DNA of 64,000 bases from Pseudomonas lutea (GTDB lineage Bacteria > Pseudomonadota > Gammaproteobacteria > Pseudomonadales > Pseudomonadaceae): positions 186,001 to 250,000 of the forward strand of contig NZ_JRMB01000002.1 in NCBI RefSeq assembly GCF_000759445.1, given 5' to 3'. The notes under the pieces were generated by a model. That model was not told where the DNA came from, made no database searches, and saw nothing but the letters and a program-made list of their open reading frames with translations. Shown piece by piece: positions 36,074 to 46,001 of this stretch. Every line of letters starts with the position of its first letter. Position 1 is the stretch's first letter. The position numbers and the translations under genes are program-made.

Positions 36074-37803
36074 TGGAATTTCTCGCCAGTCTCTGGCCTC
36101 ACTGGCTGCGCCCCGGCTGGCTACTGCTGCTGCCGCTGCTCGGCTGGCTGTTGTGGCGATTGTGGAATCGGCAAAAGCGCGTGGGCCGTTGGCAGATGAT
36201 TTTGCCCAGCGCTTTCCACTCGGCGCTGCTCAGTGGCGGTGGCGGCCGAGAAAGCAAGCTGCCATGGATCGTGCTGGGGATTGGCTGGTTATTGGCGGTG
36301 TTGGCCTTGCTGGGTCCCAGCTGGCAGCGGGTCGAGCAAAACAGCCAACGGCCGGTCGACCCGCTGGTGGTCATGCTTGAGCTGACTCCGGAAATGCTCG
36401 CGGCCGACAGCCCGCCTACGCGCCTGGAGCAGGCGCGTCGCAAGCTTCTCGACCTGCTGCAAGCGCGCAGCGACTCACAGACCGCGATCATCGTCTACGC
36501 CGGCAGCGCCCATACGCTGGTGCCACTGTCCGACGATCTGGCGACCAGTAAAAATCTGCTTGATGCAATCAGGCCGTCGATCATGCCCGAGGCCGGTCAG
36601 CGCGCAGACCTGGCCGTGCGCAAGGCGCTTGACCTGCTTGAACAGGGCGACCTCGGTCAGGGGCGTTTGCTGTGGATTGGTTCATCCCTCAGCGAGGCCG
36701 AGCGTCAGGGTATCCGCGCGGCCATGACCGGCCGCGACGCGCCTGCGTTACTGATGCTGGGTGTCGGCACTGCGGAAGGCGCACCGGTCACCCAGGAGAA
36801 AGGCGGCTTTCTGAAAGACGCTCAGGGCGGCATTCTGGTACCGCGTCTTGACGGGCCGGTACTGAAAGACTTCGCCGACAGCATGGCCGGCCGCTACACC
36901 GCCCTGCGCCTGGACAATCAGGATCTGAACGACCTCGGGCTGCTCGACGGCCCGAAAAGTCTCATCAGTGAGGGCCAGAAAGTGCGGCTCGACCGCTGGG
37001 CCGATCAGGGTTATTGGCTGCTGCTGCCGCTGTTGCTGCTGGCCGGCTGTGCCGGAAGACGCGGCTGGCTGTTGTGCCTGCCCTTGTTGTTGATGACCGT
37101 GCCTCAAGCCAGCTATGCCTTTGATTTCCAGGACCTGTGGCGCCGGCCGGACCAACAGGGTGAGCGCCTGCTCAGACGCCATCACCCGGCAGAAGCCGCG
37201 CGACATTTCCAGGACCCGCGCTGGCAAGGCGTTGCGCTCTACCAGGCGGGAGATTACGCAGGCGCCGCCCAGCGCTTTGCCCAAGGCAGCGGCGCCGTCG
37301 ACCATTACAATCGCGGCAATGCGCTGGCCCGCAGCGGTGAGCTCGAAGGCGCCATCGACGCTTACGCACAGGCGCTGGATCGTCAGCCGGACTTTCCGGC
37401 AGCGTTGGCCAACAAGGCATTGGTGGAACAAGTGCTGGAGCTGAACAAAACGGCGAACCCGTCGGAAACCGAGACCAAGGCCGAGACTGACGAGAACGGC
37501 AATAACGCGCGCCAGGGCAGTGCCGGGGATTCATCGTCGAGCGCGTCGTCAGCACCACGCGACCCGGATGAAAACCGCCCGCCGGAGGCTGAGCAAAATG
37601 CTGCCGACCAGGAGGCTTCCGGTGCGGGTGGCGACGCCGACGGTCCGGCCCGCGCCGCTGGCAGGCCCGCCGAAGGGCAGGTTGATGGCGAACAGAAACA
37701 GGCGCTTGAACAGTGGCTGAGGCAGATTCCCGACGAACCCGGTGAACTGCTGCGGCGCAAATTCTGGTACGAACAACAGCAGCATCAGGAAAAGACCCGA
37801 TGA
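36070..37803 (+). CDS. VWA-TPR membrane protein, BatB/BatC-like fusion
   Basis: This is a 577-residue protein. The N-terminal part has two membrane segments and a VWA-like fold in which the metal-site DxSxS is replaced by LELTPEM, so metal binding by this copy is doubtful. After a central membrane region (YWLLLPLLLLAGCAGRRGW) come TPR-like repeats (about 380-460: AVDHYNRGNALARSGELEGA and IDAYAQALDRQPDFPAALAN). A long low-complexity tail rich in E, A, S and D follows. This joins BatB and BatC functions in one chain. Confidence 0.9.
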   Translation: MMEFLASLWPHWLRPGWLLLLPLLGWLLWRLWNRQKRVGRWQMILPSAFHSALLSGGGGRESKLPWIVLGIGWLLAVLALLGPSWQRVEQNSQRPVDPLVVMLELTPEMLAADSPPTRLEQARRKLLDLLQARSDSQTAIIVYAGSAHTLVPLSDDLATSKNLLDAIRPSIMPEAGQRADLAVRKALDLLEQGDLGQGRLLWIGSSLSEAERQGIRAAMTGRDAPALLMLGVGTAEGAPVTQEKGGFLKDAQGGILVPRLDGPVLKDFADSMAGRYTALRLDNQDLNDLGLLDGPKSLISEGQKVRLDRWADQGYWLLLPLLLLAGCAGRRGWLLCLPLLLMTVPQASYAFDFQDLWRRPDQQGERLLRRHHPAEAARHFQDPRWQGVALYQAGDYAGAAQRFAQGSGAVDHYNRGNALARSGELEGAIDAYAQALDRQPDFPAALANKALVEQVLELNKTANPSETETKAETDENGNNARQGSAGDSSSSASSAPRDPDENRPPEAEQNAADQEASGAGGDADGPARAAGRPAEGQVDGEQKQALEQWLRQIPDEPGELLRRKFWYEQQQHQEKTR

Positions 37804-39482
37804 GTCGTCTGCACAGGTGGTTGATCGCAGGGATGTTATGCCTGTGCGCAGGGCTGGCCCAGGCCGACAGCGCTGGCTCGACGCTGCTTTCAAGCGTCGA
37901 CCGCACGCGCGTCAACACCGGCGAGACCGTCGAACTGACCCTTGAAACCGACGACGCCACGGTCTTCGGCAGGCCCGACATGAGCGGGCTCGACGCTGAC
38001 TTCGAAGTGCGCGACACGCGTCAGCTCAACAGCCTCACCACGCTGGAAGGCAATGTCCACGCCACCACGCGCTGGCTGATTACGTTGATGCCGCGCCACA
38101 GCGGATCGATTGAAATCCCGCCGCTGAAGCTGGGGGAAATGACCAGCCAGCCGATTGTGCTGCAGGTGGTCGATGTCGGTCCGGCGGCGCAGGGCCAGGC
38201 GCAAAAACTCGACCCGGTATTCATGGAGGCGAGCCTGGACCAGGACAGTGTGTACGTTCAGGCCCAGGCACTGCTGACCGTGCGAATCTATCACTCGGTG
38301 TCGCTGTTCGACGACAGTAGCCTGACACCGCTGCAAGTGCCGGATGCGCGCGTTGAAAAGCTCGGCGACACGCGCACCTACGAGAAGCAGATCAACGGCA
38401 TTCGCCACGGCGTCATCGAGATGCGCTACGCGCTGTACCCGCAGCACAGCGGCGACCTGACCATACCGGCGCAAGCGTTCAGCGCGACGCTGGTTCAGGA
38501 CACCACCGATGCGACCGCAGCGGCGGCCATGGGGCCGGGAGCGGTTGCAAGCGGGCCGAAACCCGGTCGATTGATGCACGTCACGTCGCTGCCGTTGACG
38601 CTTAACGTCAGGCCGCAACCGGCGCACTACCCCACTGACGTGCCGTGGCTGCCCGCGCGCAGCGTCAGCCTCAGCGAAAGCTGGAGCCCGGAGCCGGCCC
38701 ATAGCCAGGTCGGTGATTCCCTCACCCGCACCTTGCAACTCAAGGCCGAAGGCCTTTCGAGCGCGCAGTTACCGCCGCTTCCGGCCACCGACGTCAGTGC
38801 GTTGCGGCGCTACCCGGACCAGCCGCAGTTGAGCAATCAGCCCGGTGAGCGAGGCTTGACCGGCGTGCGCGAGGAGCGCGAGGCCCTAGTGCCCAATCGT
38901 CCCGGTGCCATCGACATTCCAGCGGTGGATCTGGTCTGGTGGAACACGCAGGAAGATCATCTGGAGCACAGCGCCCTGCCCGCCCGCACATTGCAAGTGA
39001 GCATCAACCCCGCACTTGCGGTGGACACGCCGGTAAGCGACAACAACGTCACCGTGATCGGCCCGCCGGTCTGGCCGTGGCAGCTCAGCACGGTGCTGCT
39101 GAGCTTTACCACGCTGCTGGGCTTTGGCCTGTGGTGGCGTGGGCGCTGGCAGCCGGCCCTGGCGCGGGTCGCGCAAACAGGCCCGAGTCCGCGTACAGTG
39201 CTCGACGACCTGAAACGCGCGAGCCTGGCCAACGACCCGCATGCTACCCGCCAGGCACTCGATGCCTGGGCGCGTCAGCAGCCCGAAACCCTGGCCGACA
39301 TGGCCGCACGCTTCGTGCCGCTGTCCAATGCGCTGGACGGGCTGAACGGTGCGCTTTATAGCGAGACCGAAAAACTGTGGCTGGGTGAAGACCTCTGGCG
39401 CGCTGTCAAAGCGCTGCCCGCCATCGAAAAAACCCAGGACCCGGGCGGAGGCGACAGCTTGCCGCCGCTGTATCCGAAATAA
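37800..39482 (+). CDS. BatD-like exported protein
   Basis: This is a 560-residue protein with a signal peptide (LIAGMLCLCAGLAQADS), a large periplasmic part made of beta-sandwich repeats typical of BatD, and one membrane segment near residue 425 (STVLLSFTTLLGFGLWW) with a short cytoplasmic end. It is the last gene of the MoxR-Bat operon and overlaps the BatB/C gene by 4 bp. In other bacteria Bat proteins contribute to stress tolerance; the exact function is unknown. Confidence 0.9.
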   Translation: MSRLHRWLIAGMLCLCAGLAQADSAGSTLLSSVDRTRVNTGETVELTLETDDATVFGRPDMSGLDADFEVRDTRQLNSLTTLEGNVHATTRWLITLMPRHSGSIEIPPLKLGEMTSQPIVLQVVDVGPAAQGQAQKLDPVFMEASLDQDSVYVQAQALLTVRIYHSVSLFDDSSLTPLQVPDARVEKLGDTRTYEKQINGIRHGVIEMRYALYPQHSGDLTIPAQAFSATLVQDTTDATAAAAMGPGAVASGPKPGRLMHVTSLPLTLNVRPQPAHYPTDVPWLPARSVSLSESWSPEPAHSQVGDSLTRTLQLKAEGLSSAQLPPLPATDVSALRRYPDQPQLSNQPGERGLTGVREEREALVPNRPGAIDIPAVDLVWWNTQEDHLEHSALPARTLQVSINPALAVDTPVSDNNVTVIGPPVWPWQLSTVLLSFTTLLGFGLWWRGRWQPALARVAQTGPSPRTVLDDLKRASLANDPHATRQALDAWARQQPETLADMAARFVPLSNALDGLNGALYSETEKLWLGEDLWRAVKALPAIEKTQDPGGGDSLPPLYPK

Positions 39483-39506
39483 TTTCACCGATCAGCGCGT
39501 CCCACC

Positions 39507-39592
39507 GTGGGAGCGCGCTTGCCCATGAACAGGGTGTCGGGTCGCGAACCTGGCACAGACCCACCGCCATCGCGGGCAAGCGCGTTTCCACA
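39507..39592. repeat. REPIN, family B (decayed)
   Basis: The arms (GTGGGAGCGCGCTTGCCCAT and the inverse CGCGGGCAAGCGCGTTTCCAC) are family B with several changes. It separates the MoxR-Bat operon from sbcDC. Confidence 0.75.
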
Positions 39593-39624
39593 GGATGTGT
39601 TGATCGTTAAACCAAGGTACCCCC

Positions 39625-40866
39625 ATGCGTCTGTTCCACACCTCCGACTGGCATCTTGGCCAGAACCTTCACGGTCAGGAGCGAGATTTCGAACATGCCG
39701 GTTTCCTCAACTGGCTGCTGGCCCGCCTGGCCGAACGCAAGCCGGATGTCCTGCTGATTGCCGGCGACATCTTCGACACGGTCAATCCGCCGGTCAAATC
39801 CCAGGAGCGCCTTTACGACTTCATCGTCAGCGCCCACGAGCAGAACCCCCAGGTGACCATCGTGATGATCGCCGGCAACCACGACTCCGGCTCGCGCATC
39901 GAGTTACCCGCGCCGCTGATGCGACGCCTGCGCACCCACGCGCTGGGCCGTGTGCTCTGGCTCGACGATGGCGTGCTGGACGTCGATCGCTTGCTGCTGC
40001 CACTGACCAACGCCAAGGGCAAAGTGCTGGGCTGGTGCCTGGCGCTGCCCTTTCTGCGCCCGGCCGAAGTAACGGGTGCCGCCTTGGGCGACAACTACCT
40101 GCGCGGCATTGGTCAGGTCCACGAGATGCTGATCGCCGCAGCGAATCAACGGCGCAAGAAAGGCCAGGCACTGATCGCCATCAGCCACGCGCACATGGCT
40201 GGCGGCTCGGTGTCGGAAGACTCCGAGCGCAGCCTGATCATCGGTAACGCCGAAGCCCTGCCCGCCAGCCTGTTTGGCGAGAGCATCACCTACGTCGCCC
40301 TGGGGCATCTGCACAAGCCGCAGCGCGTCAACGGCGAGGACCGGATTCGCTACAGCGGGTCGCCCATTCCGCTGTCCTTTTCGGAAATTGGCTACCAGCA
40401 CCAGATCCTCGAAATCGAATGCGAAGGCGACAAGCTCGTCAGCGTCAAACCGCTGCTGATCCCGCGCGCGGTGAACCTGCAACGCATAGGCCCGGCGCCG
40501 CTGGCCGAGCTCTTGTTGCAACTGCGTGACCTTCCGGACATAGACCTCCTGGCGGACGTCGACCGTCAGCCGTGGCTTGAAGTCCGCGTACGCCTTGACG
40601 AGCCGCAACCCGACCTGCGCAACCAGATCGAGGCTGCGCTGGAAAACAAGGCCGTGCGGCTGGTGCGCATCGCTGCCGAATACGCCGGCAAGGGCGGTCG
40701 CGATGAAGACGCCCGGCAGGACCTGATCGAACTCGACCAACTGAGCCCACAGGAGCTGTTCAGCCGCGCCTGGCAGGACAGCTACGGCAGCGAGGTCGAC
40801 GAACAGACCCTCCAGGATTTCGCCACCCTTCTTCAAGACGTGCAGCTGGAGAGCGAACAACCATGA
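39625..40866 (+). CDS. sbcD: Exonuclease subunit SbcD
   Basis: This is the 413-residue nuclease subunit of SbcCD (the bacterial Mre11), which trims hairpins and protein-blocked DNA ends. The phosphoesterase motifs are intact: SDWHLGQ, AGDIFDTVNPP, IAGNHDSGSR, ISHAHMAGG and GHLHKPQ. A capping domain follows (about 275-400). The stop overlaps the sbcC start by 4 bp (ATGA), so the two subunits are made together. Confidence 0.96.
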   Translation: MRLFHTSDWHLGQNLHGQERDFEHAGFLNWLLARLAERKPDVLLIAGDIFDTVNPPVKSQERLYDFIVSAHEQNPQVTIVMIAGNHDSGSRIELPAPLMRRLRTHALGRVLWLDDGVLDVDRLLLPLTNAKGKVLGWCLALPFLRPAEVTGAALGDNYLRGIGQVHEMLIAAANQRRKKGQALIAISHAHMAGGSVSEDSERSLIIGNAEALPASLFGESITYVALGHLHKPQRVNGEDRIRYSGSPIPLSFSEIGYQHQILEIECEGDKLVSVKPLLIPRAVNLQRIGPAPLAELLLQLRDLPDIDLLADVDRQPWLEVRVRLDEPQPDLRNQIEAALENKAVRLVRIAAEYAGKGGRDEDARQDLIELDQLSPQELFSRAWQDSYGSEVDEQTLQDFATLLQDVQLESEQP

Positions 40867-43800
40867 AAATCCTCGCCATCCGCCTGAAAAACCTGGCTTC
40901 GCTGGCCGGCCCGTTCGAGCTGGATTTCACCGCCGAACCCCTTGCCAGCGCTGGCCTGTTTGCCATTACCGGCCCCACCGGCGCGGGCAAGAGCACGTTG
41001 CTGGATGCCCTGTGCCTGGCGCTGTTCGGCGCGATTCCCCGACTAAACAACATCGGCCAGTCTCGTGTGCCGGAGATCGATGGCGACATCAGCACCAACG
41101 ACCCGCGCAACCTGCTGCGTCGCGGCACCGGCAGCGGTTACGCCGAGGTGGACTTCGTCGGCATCGACAAGCGCCGTTACCGCGCACGCTGGGAAGCCAA
41201 CCGCGCTCGCGACAACGCCACGAAAAAGCTCCAGGCGAGCCGCCAGACGCTGATCGATCTGGACAGCGAGCAGATTCTCAGCACGCAGAACAAGACCGAG
41301 TACAAAACCCTGCTCGAAGCGCGGCTGGGCCTGAACTTCGAGCAGTTCACCCGCGCCGTGATGCTGGCGCAGAGTGAGTTCAGCGCCTTCCTCAAGGCCG
41401 ACGACAAAGAACGCAGCGAACTGCTGGAAAAGCTCACCGACACGGCGATCTATAGCCAGCTGGGTCGTCGCGCCTACAGCAAAAGCAAGGAAGCCGAAGA
41501 AGCACTGAAAACCCTTCAGGCCCAGGCCGGCACGCTGACACCCATGGAGACTGAACAGCGCGCCGAACTGGAACAGCGCTTCGCCGAAGCTCAACAGCAG
41601 CTCAAGCAGGTTCAGGCACAGCTGCGCGAACTGGAGCTCAAGCAGCAATGGTTCAAGGAGCTGAACCGGTTGCGTGACAGCCATGAGGCCGCCAACGAAC
41701 AACTGACCAGCGCACAGCAAACCTGGGATGCACAGAGCGCGGATCGCCAACGACTGGGTCTGTTGGAGCGGCTGGCGCCACAGCGGCATCTGTTTGCCCA
41801 GCGGGCCAGGCTTCAAGTGCAGGTCCAACCGCTGACGGCGGCCATTCAAGCTCACCACGTGCAGCAGACCGCGCTCGATGCGCGAATTGCAGCGCTGGAC
41901 AGCCAAAAAGCTCACGCCGAGCTCGCCTTCCAGCAAGCGCAGGAACAGCTTGGCCAGGCGCGGCCGGGGCTGAGTGAAGCGTTCGAGCAGCAGACCCGCC
42001 TTACTCACCTGAATCAAGAACTGCAGCAACTCGACGAACAGGCGCAGGCTGCGGCCAATGCCAGTCGCGAGGGGCAGGCAACGCTTGATCAACTCGCCGA
42101 GCAGCAACGGCAGCTTGAAGCACGCCTGCAGGTCATTGCCGAACAACTGGAGCACAGCGCAGCGCTGAGCACCCTGAGTCAGTCATGGAACGCCTACCGC
42201 CCGCGCCTTCAACAGACCGTGCAGCTCAGCGCGCGACTGATCCAGGGGCGCGCCGAGCTTCCGCAGCTGGAGAAAAACGCCACCCTTGCCGAGCAGACGC
42301 TCAGCGAACGCCGCAGCGCTTTGCAGGCGCTTTATGACACCGCCGAAGTCAAGGCGGATGCGGTCAGTCAGGAAGTGGAACGGCTGGGGCAGTTGCTGCA
42401 GGACAATCGTCAGCAGCACGGTGCCAGCGACACCCTTGAACGCCTGTGGCAGCGTCATCAGGAGGTCGCCAACCGCCTGCTCGACCTTCAAACGCGCCAG
42501 CAAGAGGCCACCGAGCGTCGTGCCCAGCGCATCGCCCAGGGCCTGAAACTCAAGGCCGAGCAAGAGACCGCCGAGCAAGCGCTGAAGGTCACCGTCGAAC
42601 TGCTGCAGCGTCAGCGGCTTGCGCGCAGTGCCAGCGTCGAAGAGCTGCGCGGGCAATTGATCGATCAGCAACCGTGTCCGGTGTGTGGCAGCGAAGAACA
42701 TCCGTATCACCAGTCCGAGGCGCTGCTTGAAGCGCTGTCGGGCCACGACGACGGCGAAGAAGCGCGCGCGCGGCAAGCCGTCGGGCAGCTCAGTGAAAAG
42801 CTCGCCGAGCTGCGCGCGGAAGTCGCCGAACTGAACAACCAGCTCAAACAGGCCAAACCGCAACACGATCAGCTGGCCGAACAGCTGCAAACCCTCGCCC
42901 CTGAGCTGGAGGCACACCCGCTGTACCCGCGCCTGCTTGAACAGCCCGAGCACCTGCGGGGGGACTGGCTGAGCGAGCGTCTGCACCAACTGGCGCAGGA
43001 CATCCTCACCGCCGAGCAGCGCCAGGCCCGTTTGCTGAAAGTGCAGCGCGACGCCGAGTCACTGCAGCAACAGGTACTGGACGCGCGCGAAGCCAGTCAG
43101 CAGGCGATGAAAGGGCTGGACGATCAACAGCGCAACATCGCGCTGGATAATCAGGCGTTCGAGGCGGCGTTGCAAGAGTTCGAGCCGCTGCTGCCTGCCG
43201 AGAGCCTGACCCAATGGCGCGACTCGGCGACGCAGAGTTTCATGCAGCTGGACAACGACATCGCCGCGCGCGTCGAGCAGCTCGACCAGCAGAAGACCGA
43301 GCAGCAGGAGCACGCCGAGCGCGCGCTGAGACTGGAGCGTGAGCAGACAGCCCAGCAGGCTCGGCAAGCTGAGCATCAGAAGCTGCAGGCGCACGTGGAC
43401 AGCCGTCGCGAGCTGCAACAGACGGCGCAGCAGCGACTGGCACAGGTGTTAGGCGAATACCGCTCGCCGGAGCATTGGCAGCAAGCGCTTGAGCAAGCCG
43501 TGGAGCACGCGCGCCAGGCCCTGGCGGCCAACGCAGACGGATTGCAGATCGCACGGGGCGAATTGATCAAGCTGACCGCAGAGCTCGACGGTGAACAGCA
43601 GCGGCTGCAGGCTTTGCAACAGGAACTGACGGAGCTCGAACGGCAGATCGCGGAGTGGCGCGCCAGCCACAGCGAGCTGGACGATGCTGCACTGGACACC
43701 TTACTGGGCCTCAGCGACGAGCATGTCAGCGGCTTGCGCCAGCAGCTGCAGAGCAGCGAAAAAGCGCTGGAACAAGCCAGGGTGCTGGTGGATGAGCGCG

Positions 43801-44510
43801 CCGCGCAATTGCAGCAACATCAGGCGCATCACAGTGATGGCGTCGATGCCGAGCAGTTGCTCGCCACCTTGACCGACGTGCAGGCGCAGTCGGGGGTTCA
43901 GGACCAGCTGTGCGCGGACCTGCGCGCACAAATGAGCGAAGACAACCGCCGACGCGATGCCAGCAGCGAACTGCAATCACGCATCGCCGGGGCGCAGGCC
44001 GAGTATCAGCGCTGGGGCCGGCTCAATGCGCTGATTGGCTCCGCCACCGGCGACACCTTCCGCAAGATCGCCCAGGCCTACAATCTGGATCTGCTGGTGC
44101 ACCACGCCAACGCGCAACTCAAGCAACTGGTGCGGCGCTATCGCCTCAAGCGCGGCGGCAGCATGCTCGGCTTACTGGTAATGGACACCGAAATGGGCGA
44201 CGAACTGCGCTCGGTCCACTCGCTCTCGGGCGGTGAAACCTTCCTGGTGTCCCTGGCGCTGGCGCTGGGCCTGGCGTCCATGGCGTCCAGCACGCTGAAG
44301 ATCGAATCGCTGTTCATCGACGAGGGCTTTGGCAGCCTGGATCCCGAGTCACTGCAACTGGCCATGGACGCCCTCGACGGGCTGCAGGCGCAGGGCCGTA
44401 AGGTCGGGGTGATTTCCCATGTGCAGGAAATGCACGAGCGAATTCCCGTGCAGATTCAGGTTCGGCGCCAGGGCAATGGCCTGAGCACAGTCGAGGTCAG
44501 CGGCGGCTAA
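40863..44510 (+). CDS. sbcC: Exonuclease subunit SbcC (SMC-like ATPase)
   Basis: This is a 1215-residue Rad50-like ATPase. Walker A is at the start (GPTGAGKSTLLDALCLALFG). Two long coiled coils rich in Q, E, L and A flank the zinc hook C605-P-V-C608 at the exact middle of the chain. The ABC signature (SLSGGETFLVSLALALG) and Walker B (ESLFIDEGFGSLDPESL) lie at the end. With SbcD it forms the DNA-end-processing complex. Length fits the family. Confidence 0.96.
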   Translation: MKILAIRLKNLASLAGPFELDFTAEPLASAGLFAITGPTGAGKSTLLDALCLALFGAIPRLNNIGQSRVPEIDGDISTNDPRNLLRRGTGSGYAEVDFVGIDKRRYRARWEANRARDNATKKLQASRQTLIDLDSEQILSTQNKTEYKTLLEARLGLNFEQFTRAVMLAQSEFSAFLKADDKERSELLEKLTDTAIYSQLGRRAYSKSKEAEEALKTLQAQAGTLTPMETEQRAELEQRFAEAQQQLKQVQAQLRELELKQQWFKELNRLRDSHEAANEQLTSAQQTWDAQSADRQRLGLLERLAPQRHLFAQRARLQVQVQPLTAAIQAHHVQQTALDARIAALDSQKAHAELAFQQAQEQLGQARPGLSEAFEQQTRLTHLNQELQQLDEQAQAAANASREGQATLDQLAEQQRQLEARLQVIAEQLEHSAALSTLSQSWNAYRPRLQQTVQLSARLIQGRAELPQLEKNATLAEQTLSERRSALQALYDTAEVKADAVSQEVERLGQLLQDNRQQHGASDTLERLWQRHQEVANRLLDLQTRQQEATERRAQRIAQGLKLKAEQETAEQALKVTVELLQRQRLARSASVEELRGQLIDQQPCPVCGSEEHPYHQSEALLEALSGHDDGEEARARQAVGQLSEKLAELRAEVAELNNQLKQAKPQHDQLAEQLQTLAPELEAHPLYPRLLEQPEHLRGDWLSERLHQLAQDILTAEQRQARLLKVQRDAESLQQQVLDAREASQQAMKGLDDQQRNIALDNQAFEAALQEFEPLLPAESLTQWRDSATQSFMQLDNDIAARVEQLDQQKTEQQEHAERALRLEREQTAQQARQAEHQKLQAHVDSRRELQQTAQQRLAQVLGEYRSPEHWQQALEQAVEHARQALAANADGLQIARGELIKLTAELDGEQQRLQALQQELTELERQIAEWRASHSELDDAALDTLLGLSDEHVSGLRQQLQSSEKALEQARVLVDERAAQLQQHQAHHSDGVDAEQLLATLTDVQAQSGVQDQLCADLRAQMSEDNRRRDASSELQSRIAGAQAEYQRWGRLNALIGSATGDTFRKIAQAYNLDLLVHHANAQLKQLVRRYRLKRGGSMLGLLVMDTEMGDELRSVHSLSGGETFLVSLALALGLASMASSTLKIESLFIDEGFGSLDPESLQLAMDALDGLQAQGRKVGVISHVQEMHERIPVQIQVRRQGNGLSTVEVSGG

Positions 44511-44611
44511 AGCTTTTTTTCACGACGCACGGACACGCCCAATGGCGTTTCTGTGCAACCCTATACCCCTTGCGCGACAGTCGCGCCAAACTCGATAGAA
44601 GGTAAAACCAC

Positions 44612-45121
44612 GTGGCAAACTCCAAAGTATTTTTCGACATCACCGCCAACGACGAGCCAATGGGCCGCATCGTGATGGAACTGCACAACGACGTCGTGCC
44701 GAAAACCGCCGAGAACTTCCGCGCCCTGTGCACCGGTGAGAAAGGCGACGGCCTGAGCTACAAAGGCTCCTCGTTCCACCGCGTCATTCAGAACTTCATG
44801 CTGCAAGGTGGCGATTTCACCAACCACAACGGCACCGGCGGCAAGTCGATCTACGGCAACAAGTTCGAAGACGAAAACTTCACCCTCAAGCACACCGCCC
44901 CGGGTGATCTGTCGATGGCCAACGCTGGCCCGAACACCAACGGCAGCCAGTTCTTCATCACCACCATCGTGACCGAGTGGCTGGACGGCAAACACGTCGT
45001 CTTCGGTAAAGTCATTGAAGGCATGGACGTGGTCAAGGCCATCGAAGCCCTGGGCTCGCAGTCCGGTCGCACCAGCAAGAAAGTCGTCATCGCCGACTGC
45101 GGCGAGCTGACCGAGGCCTGA
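44612..45121 (+). CDS. Eukaryote-like cyclophilin A-type peptidyl-prolyl isomerase
   Basis: This is a 169-residue cytoplasmic cyclophilin of a different type from the PpiB at 12659. It has the 7-residue insertion and sequence of eukaryotic Cyp[45 protein letters not shown] and [13 protein letters not shown]. The last includes the tryptophan that makes CypA sensitive to cyclosporin. Translation begins at GTG 44612 with GAAGG before it. The downstream GST starts 2 bp after its stop. The role is probably general protein folding. Confidence 0.92.
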   Translation: MANSKVFFDITANDEPMGRIVMELHNDVVPKTAENFRALCTGEKGDGLSYKGSSFHRVIQNFMLQGGDFTNHNGTGGKSIYGNKFEDENFTLKHTAPGDLSMANAGPNTNGSQFFITTIVTEWLDGKHVVFGKVIEGMDVVKAIEALGSQSGRTSKKVVIADCGELTEA

Positions 45122-45123
45122 GC

Positions 45124-45753
45124 ATGACGTCGGCGCCTCACGCCACATCGACGACGCCGACGCTCTACTCGTTCCGCCGGTGCCCCTACGCCATGCGCGC
45201 GCGCATGGCGCTGGGGTATTGCGGCGTAACGGTCAATACCGTCGAAGTCAGCCTCAAGGCCAAACCGCCAGAGATGCTGGAACACTCGCCGAAAGGCACC
45301 GTGCCGGTTCTGGTGCTGCAAGAAAACGTGCTGGAGCAGAGCCTGGACATCATGCGTTGGGCCTTGGCACAACACGACCCGGATGACTGGTCCATGATCG
45401 GAAATGACGAAGCGCAGCGACTCATTGCCGAGCTGATCGAAGAAAACGACAGCCGCTTCAAGCCTGATCTGGATCGTTATAAATACTCGGTGCGTTACCC
45501 CGAACACCCCCAGGAAGCCTACCGATCCCAGGGTGAGCACTTCCTGCGTCGTCTCGATGACCTGCTGGCGTCACGAGCCTTTCTGATCGCCGACCGACTG
45601 ACCCTCGCCGATATCGCCATCGCGCCCTTCATTCGGCAGTTTTGCTCCGTGGACGCGGACTGGTTCTGGCAAAGCCCCTACCCTCACCTGCAACGCTGGT
45701 TGGGTTGTTTTCTCGACTCCGAGCTGTTCGTTGCCGCAATGGCCAAGCGCTAA
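45124..45753 (+). CDS. Glutathione S-transferase family protein
   Basis: This is a 209-residue protein with a thioredoxin-like N-terminal domain and an alpha-helical C-terminal domain. The first domain holds RRCPYAMRARMAL, with a single CPY motif like that of glutaredoxin 2, and GTVPVLVL with the cis-proline. ADRLTLADIAIAPFIRQF in the second domain is the usual GST N-capping region. The substrate is unknown. It is in one operon with the cyclophilin. Its end meets the converging small gene at 45750. Confidence 0.9.
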   Translation: MTSAPHATSTTPTLYSFRRCPYAMRARMALGYCGVTVNTVEVSLKAKPPEMLEHSPKGTVPVLVLQENVLEQSLDIMRWALAQHDPDDWSMIGNDEAQRLIAELIEENDSRFKPDLDRYKYSVRYPEHPQEAYRSQGEHFLRRLDDLLASRAFLIADRLTLADIAIAPFIRQFCSVDADWFWQSPYPHLQRWLGCFLDSELFVAAMAKR

Positions 45754-46001
45754 ACGCGGTCGCTCCATCCCTCCACGACGTCCCACTGGAAGATCGACGA
45801 AATCATCTCGCCGTGCCTGGGAGGAGGATTACCCGCGTTGAGCTTCTGCGAACGCTGCATTTCCACCGCCTCGGCGACCTCGGTCTTAAACTCCATACTC
45901 CGCGCCACGCCGCCCACTGAGCCTTCGCCATGGCCAAGCAATGAGCAGCCATTGTTGATCACCGCGAAGAACACGATTACCCAGAAGTTCGCGCCTTTCA
46001 C
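45750..46001 (-). CDS. Small hypothetical protein with N-terminal hydrophobic segment
   Basis: This is an 83-residue protein not recognised from any family. Residues 5-20 (NFWVIVFFAVINNGCSLLG) form a membrane anchor or a lipoprotein-like leader, with a cysteine at about 19; the rest is polar. It starts with GTG at 46001, overlapping the stop of the 63-residue gene upstream (GTGA), with AGGGG 8 bp before the start. The paired overlap and good ribosome sites on both genes favour real coding. It ends inside the last codon of the converging GST gene. Confidence 0.6.
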   Translation of the reverse strand: MKGANFWVIVFFAVINNGCSLLGHGEGSVGGVARSMEFKTEVAEAVEMQRSQKLNAGNPPPRHGEMISSIFQWDVVEGWSDRV

